From B120-G9 sp034659895 (GTDB taxonomy: Bacteria > Zixibacteria > MSB-5A5 > GN15 > FEB-12): DNA of 18,044 nucleotides. A model generated the notes under the pieces. That model saw nothing but the letters and a program-made list of their open reading frames with translations. It did no database searches and was not told the DNA's origin. Made by a program: the position numbers and the translations under genes. Below, piece by piece: positions 15,349 through 18,044 of this stretch. Location of the stretch: the NCBI GenBank assembly GCA_034659895.1, contig JAYEIF010000088.1:1-18044 (forward strand), in the 5' to 3' direction. Numbering within the stretch: the first letter of the stretch is position 1; every line of letters starts with the position of its first letter.

Positions 15349-16206
15349 TCATTTTCTCTTGGTCTCATTGCAGGCATCTTCAAGTTCAGTAAAGCTGGGG
15401 CGAACCTCAGCATAAAGGGAACGTCGGGCAAACTCGACAGAGATAACACCAGCTACGCCTTTGTGAAAAGAAAGCAAAGCCAATTTCATACAGGTCAAAT
15501 ACTGTTTACCATCTTTAAGGCGGTGTTTCATAGCAGCAGCAAGTGGACCTACAAAACCATAGGAAGATAAAATCCCAAGGAAAGTGCCTATCAGGGCGGC
15601 GCCTACTTTGTGACCAATTATCTCAGGTGGTCCATCAATTACTGACATAGTAATAACAACACCCAAAACTGCAGCTACAATACCCAACCCGGGAAGGGCA
15701 TCTGCAACTGTGCTTACCGCGTCCGACGGGCGCTCTTCCTCCTCGTGCAGTGTCTCAATATCGTTGTCCATCAAATCTTCTAGGTCCATAGGTTGAACTG
15801 ATCCCGATATGATTACACGCATAGTATCTGCAAAGAAGCTTACAGCGTGATGGTTTTTCAGAAACTTTGGGTACCGTTGGAAAATATCGCTTTCCTCGGG
15901 GTGCTCAACATGGTTTTCCAAACCAATGAGACCATCTTTGCGGGCAATATTGAAAATCTCAAACATCATAACAAGTAATTCGAGATAGTCCTTTTTGCTT
16001 AAGCCACCGCCAAGACATCCGATTAACTGCGATATAATTCCTTTTACAACTGGAACCGGTGTTGCGATAAGTAGTGATCCGAGTGCCGCTCCGCCAATAA
16101 TAAGAACCTCGAGTGGTTGATTAAGAGCCAGTATATGACCGCCCTCAAATACGAAACCACCGAGAACTGAACCAAGAACAACTATGGCACCAATAAATAT
16201 GAACAT
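15349..16206 (-). CDS. motA: Flagellar motor stator protein MotA
   Basis: A 285-residue inner-membrane protein forming the ion channel and rotor-contacting part of the stator with MotB. Four membrane helices are visible: about residues 2-20, 33-50, 167-188 and 200-223. The functional prolines are P172 (DALPGLGIVAAVLG) and P221 (FVGPLAAAM), one residue from E. coli P173 and P222. The charged cytoplasmic residues R89 (IARKDG) and E97 match E. coli R90 and E98 with the same shift. Length is close to the 295 residues of E. coli MotA. ATG at 16206 has GGTGAG upstream as ribosome binding site. It is the first gene of a two-gene operon with motB and is divergent from the antiporter. No other flagellar gene lies in the window. 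Confidence 0.95.
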   Translation of the reverse strand: MFIFIGAIVVLGSVLGGFVFEGGHILALNQPLEVLIIGGAALGSLLIATPVPVVKGIISQLIGCLGGGLSKKDYLELLVMMFEIFNIARKDGLIGLENHVEHPEESDIFQRYPKFLKNHHAVSFFADTMRVIISGSVQPMDLEDLMDNDIETLHEEEERPSDAVSTVADALPGLGIVAAVLGVVITMSVIDGPPEIIGHKVGAALIGTFLGILSSYGFVGPLAAAMKHRLKDGKQYLTCMKLALLSFHKGVAGVISVEFARRSLYAEVRPSFTELEDACNETKRK

Positions 16207-16442
16207 TCTATACTCACCCGATAGTTATACATTTGCTTATTTTCAGCAAGATATCTTTCTTTTATCTGTTTCGGCAGTTTTCCCGGAAAGCTGAGTAACA
16301 AGTTTGTGATTGCGGCATTGGGTGGATTTTTCGATGAATCTGTCGAATTATTAAGTGATGGCTATCTATACGTTTATGTTTCTTTGTGAGAAACACTAAA
16401 AAAAACTTGTAAGTGCTGGTAAATTGAAATACTTTTTGCTAA

Positions 16443-16503
16443 TTGTAAACCATAGTATTGGGAAAATGCTTATGCTCGATACGGATATTTCTATGGTTTA
16501 CAA
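16443..16503. repeat. 13-bp perfect inverted repeat, 35-base spacer, upstream of the antiporter gene
   Basis: TTGTAAACCATAG at 16443-16455 is exactly repeated in inverse as CTATGGTTTACAA at 16491-16503. The spacer 16456-16490 has no obvious internal symmetry beyond GTAT/ATAC near its ends. The right arm stops 14 bases before the ribosome binding site of the antiporter gene. It could be an mRNA stem-loop in the antiporter leader or a pair of operator sites (48 bases centre to centre) for a regulator of either divergent gene. Confidence 0.8.
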
Positions 16504-16517
16504 AGGTTGTGAAATAC

Positions 16518-16522
16518 AGGAG
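16518..16522 (+). promoter_or_regulatory. Ribosome binding site that selects a GTG start
   Basis: AGGAG ends five bases before GTG at 16528, the in-frame start. An ATG at 16526 overlaps it but is out of frame and stops after four codons (ATG TGC GAC TTC TAA). It would have only a three-base spacing from AGGAG, so GTG is the better choice. Confidence 0.75.
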
Positions 16523-16527
16523 AAAAT

Positions 16528-17919
16528 GTGCGACTTCTAACTGACAAACGATTTATTTGGTCTCTGGCCATTATTGGAGTCTATATTTTTTATGATCTGG
16601 CTTTTGCCTCTGGCGGAGAAAATGGTCATGCCAATGGCGGGGGTGAACAGGGCGAACCAGTACTAAATGTCCTTTTGGAGCTAATAGTAATACTCCTTGC
16701 TGCCAAACTTGGCGGAGATCTTTTTGAACGCTTCAAGGCGCCGTCGGTGCTGGGAGAGCTGGTACTGGGTATGGTTATTGGCAACCTTCAGTTGATAGGC
16801 ATTGATGTATTTGAACCTTTCAAGAATAACCTGACTCTCGAAATACTTGCTGAAATCGGGGTAATTATTCTTTTATTTGAAGTAGGCCTTGAATCAACCG
16901 TGAAAGAAATGATGAAGGTTGGTCTTGTTTCATTTATGGCTGCGCTTCTTGGTGTGATTGCGCCATTTTTCCTTGGCTGGGGAGTAGCTGTGTGGTTCTT
17001 ACCCGATGCATCGGTGTATGTTCATATTTTCATAGGTGCCACCCTTACAGCTACCTCGGTAGGTATCACTGCGCGAGTCCTGAAAGACTCAGGTAAAATA
17101 AATACACGAGAAGCAAAAATCATATTGGGGGCTGCTGTTATTGACGACATCATGGGGCTGATAATACTAGCGGTTGTGACTGGAATTATTACTGCTGTGA
17201 ATATGGGATCAGACAGCGGAATATCATCTGCAATGGTCCTGTTGATTATTCTAAAAGCGTTTGGATTCATAGTCGGATCGATTGTAATCGGCAATTGGGT
17301 ACTGCCGTCATTTTTCAAGTTTGGCTTACATTTGAAAAGCAAGGGTGTCCTGTTGTCATTTTCTTTGTTGGTCTGTTTTTTCCTTGCTTATCTGGCAGGA
17401 AAAATAGGACTGGCTCCTATAGTAGGGGCGTTTGCGGCTGGTTTGATTCTTGAAGAAGTTTGGTTCAAAGATTATCATGCTCGCGGCGAGCACTCTATTG
17501 GTGAATTAATCTCTCCCATTGCCACTTTCCTGGTGCCTGTCTTTTTTGTTAGAATGGGTATGATGGTAGATATGACTACTTTCGGTCAAATAGAAATTCT
17601 TGGGTTTGCTGCTGTTCTGACTGTAGCTGCTATAATAGGCAAGCAAGCCTGTTCGCTGGCAATTTTCGATAAAACAACCAACCGGATTGCGGTTGGGCTG
17701 GGAATGATTCCGCGAGGAGAGGTTGGACTCATATTCGCCGGCATTGGAGCTAATCTTATGCTCAATGGTCACCCCGTCATCTCAAGCAGTACCTATTCAG
17801 TAGTTGTCATTATGGTTATTATTACTACTCTTGTTACTCCACCGGCACTGATATTTTCTATGTCTCGTGGTGATAAGAAAGCTGTCAGATCACTAAGTGG
17901 CACTCCGACTGAAGGATGA
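16528..17919 (+). CDS. CPA2-type cation/proton antiporter (Na+/H+ or K+/H+ exchanger)
   Basis: A 463-residue inner-membrane secondary transporter of the monovalent cation:proton antiporter-2 family. After a hydrophobic, signal-like N-terminus (about residues 9-27) comes a Gly/His/Glu-rich loop (28-44), then about 12 membrane segments. The unwound-helix motif GATLTATSVGIT (170-181) and the paired aspartates of AAVID206-D207IMGL form the ion-binding core. The DD pair is typical of electrogenic NapA-like members; the later VFFVRMGM segment carries a charged Arg in a core helix. There is no C-terminal TrkA-N/RCK domain, unlike KefB/KefC, so nucleotide or glutathione gating is not expected. The start is GTG, chosen by the AGGAG site. 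It is divergent from motA; a link between ion homeostasis and the flagellar motor is speculation. The transported ion is not determinable. Confidence 0.9.
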   Translation: MRLLTDKRFIWSLAIIGVYIFYDLAFASGGENGHANGGGEQGEPVLNVLLELIVILLAAKLGGDLFERFKAPSVLGELVLGMVIGNLQLIGIDVFEPFKNNLTLEILAEIGVIILLFEVGLESTVKEMMKVGLVSFMAALLGVIAPFFLGWGVAVWFLPDASVYVHIFIGATLTATSVGITARVLKDSGKINTREAKIILGAAVIDDIMGLIILAVVTGIITAVNMGSDSGISSAMVLLIILKAFGFIVGSIVIGNWVLPSFFKFGLHLKSKGVLLSFSLLVCFFLAYLAGKIGLAPIVGAFAAGLILEEVWFKDYHARGEHSIGELISPIATFLVPVFFVRMGMMVDMTTFGQIEILGFAAVLTVAAIIGKQACSLAIFDKTTNRIAVGLGMIPRGEVGLIFAGIGANLMLNGHPVISSSTYSVVVIMVIITTLVTPPALIFSMSRGDKKAVRSLSGTPTEG

Positions 17920-18008
17920 GATGACATAGTGCCCCCCATGATTAGCGGACGCATGAAGTAAATTACGTAGGGCTTGTTGAATAATTAGTTATTATGTACC
18001 ACAATCTC

Positions 18009-18023
18009 CCCGCCTTTGGCGGG
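18009..18023. repeat. GC-rich palindrome near the right edge
   Basis: CCCGCC-ttt-GGCGGG is a perfect 6-bp stem with a 3-base loop, followed by GCGCGTAGCGGGCGGCC up to the edge. It has the same core as TCCGCC-tta-GGCGGA at 10659-10673 (CCGCC-tt-x-GGCGG), suggesting two members of one dispersed palindrome family. The stretch 17920-18008 after the antiporter stop holds nothing else I recognise. Confidence 0.5.
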
Positions 18024-18044
18024 CGCGTAGCGGGCGGCCTTGTG

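Larger units (their letters stand above)
16207..16527. promoter_or_regulatory. 321-base divergent regulatory gap between motA and the antiporter gene
   Basis: No gene is supported here. Besides the long inverted repeat at 16443-16503 it contains a perfect 7-bp hairpin TGTTTCT-ttgtg-AGAAACA (16377-16395), next to an A-run on the plus strand. A minus-strand TAAA ... GCTGAAAA arrangement near 16231-16255 is loosely like a sigma28 flagellar promoter, but the spacer is about 2 bases short and the -10 matches only 6 of 8. No good sigma70 promoter was found for either gene. Confidence 0.5.

Noticed and set aside
14485..16206. ExbB/ExbD or TolQ/TolR pair instead of MotA/MotB
   Set aside because: MotA-type prolines and charged loop residues, MotB D32 and a full OmpA-like peptidoglycan-binding domain identify a flagellar stator.
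16207..16260. Sigma28-type flagellar promoter for motAB
   Set aside because: Only a partial match (TAAA, about 13 bases, GCTGAAAA) with wrong spacing; not enough to call.
1..18044. tRNA, rRNA, CRISPR array, insertion sequence or prophage
   Set aside because: Gaps between genes were read on both strands. No cloverleaf-like segment, regularly spaced direct repeats, transposase or integrase frames were found.

Overview
This is a chromosomal segment of a Gram-negative, flagellated bacterium with mid-range, slightly AT-rich base composition. The Gram-negative call rests on a TolC-type outer-membrane channel protein, and the motility call on a MotA/MotB stator pair. The gene order DUF1015 - serA - serC, with a short SerA lacking an ACT domain, resembles arrangements I know from Bacteroidota and related FCB-type lineages. 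I would guess an uncultivated FCB-like or deltaproteobacteria-like lineage, but no marker gene here settles this.

Layout, left to right. An M3-family oligoendopeptidase (minus strand) is divergent from a CDP-alcohol phosphatidyltransferase (plus). The latter converges on a large fused gene (minus) that joins a periplasmic ABC_sub_bind-type binding domain to a TolC-like outer-membrane efflux domain. Divergent from the fusion is an MmgE/PrpD-family gene (plus). Then comes a compact operon, DUF1015 protein - D-3-phosphoglycerate dehydrogenase-like protein - phosphoserine aminotransferase (plus), covering the first two steps of serine synthesis from 3-phosphoglycerate. A 355-base convergent gap full of palindromes separates it from mfd (minus), the transcription-repair coupling factor. 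Further right is a motA-motB operon (minus) ending in a clear intrinsic terminator, and finally, divergent from motA, a CPA2-type cation/proton antiporter gene (plus) preceded by a striking 13-bp perfect inverted repeat.

I see no rRNA, tRNA, CRISPR array, insertion sequence or prophage. Most of the window is ordinary housekeeping sequence. The items that deserve a second look are the binding-protein/TolC fusion, with no inner-membrane partner gene beside it; the DUF1015 protein in the serine operon, with a DGHHR motif reminiscent of ParB-like free serine kinases; departures from consensus at key positions in the SerA-like and PrpD-like enzymes; the long inverted repeat before the antiporter; and a set of GC-rich palindromes found only in gaps downstream of genes. 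No computation was run: promoter, terminator and fold assignments are by eye.
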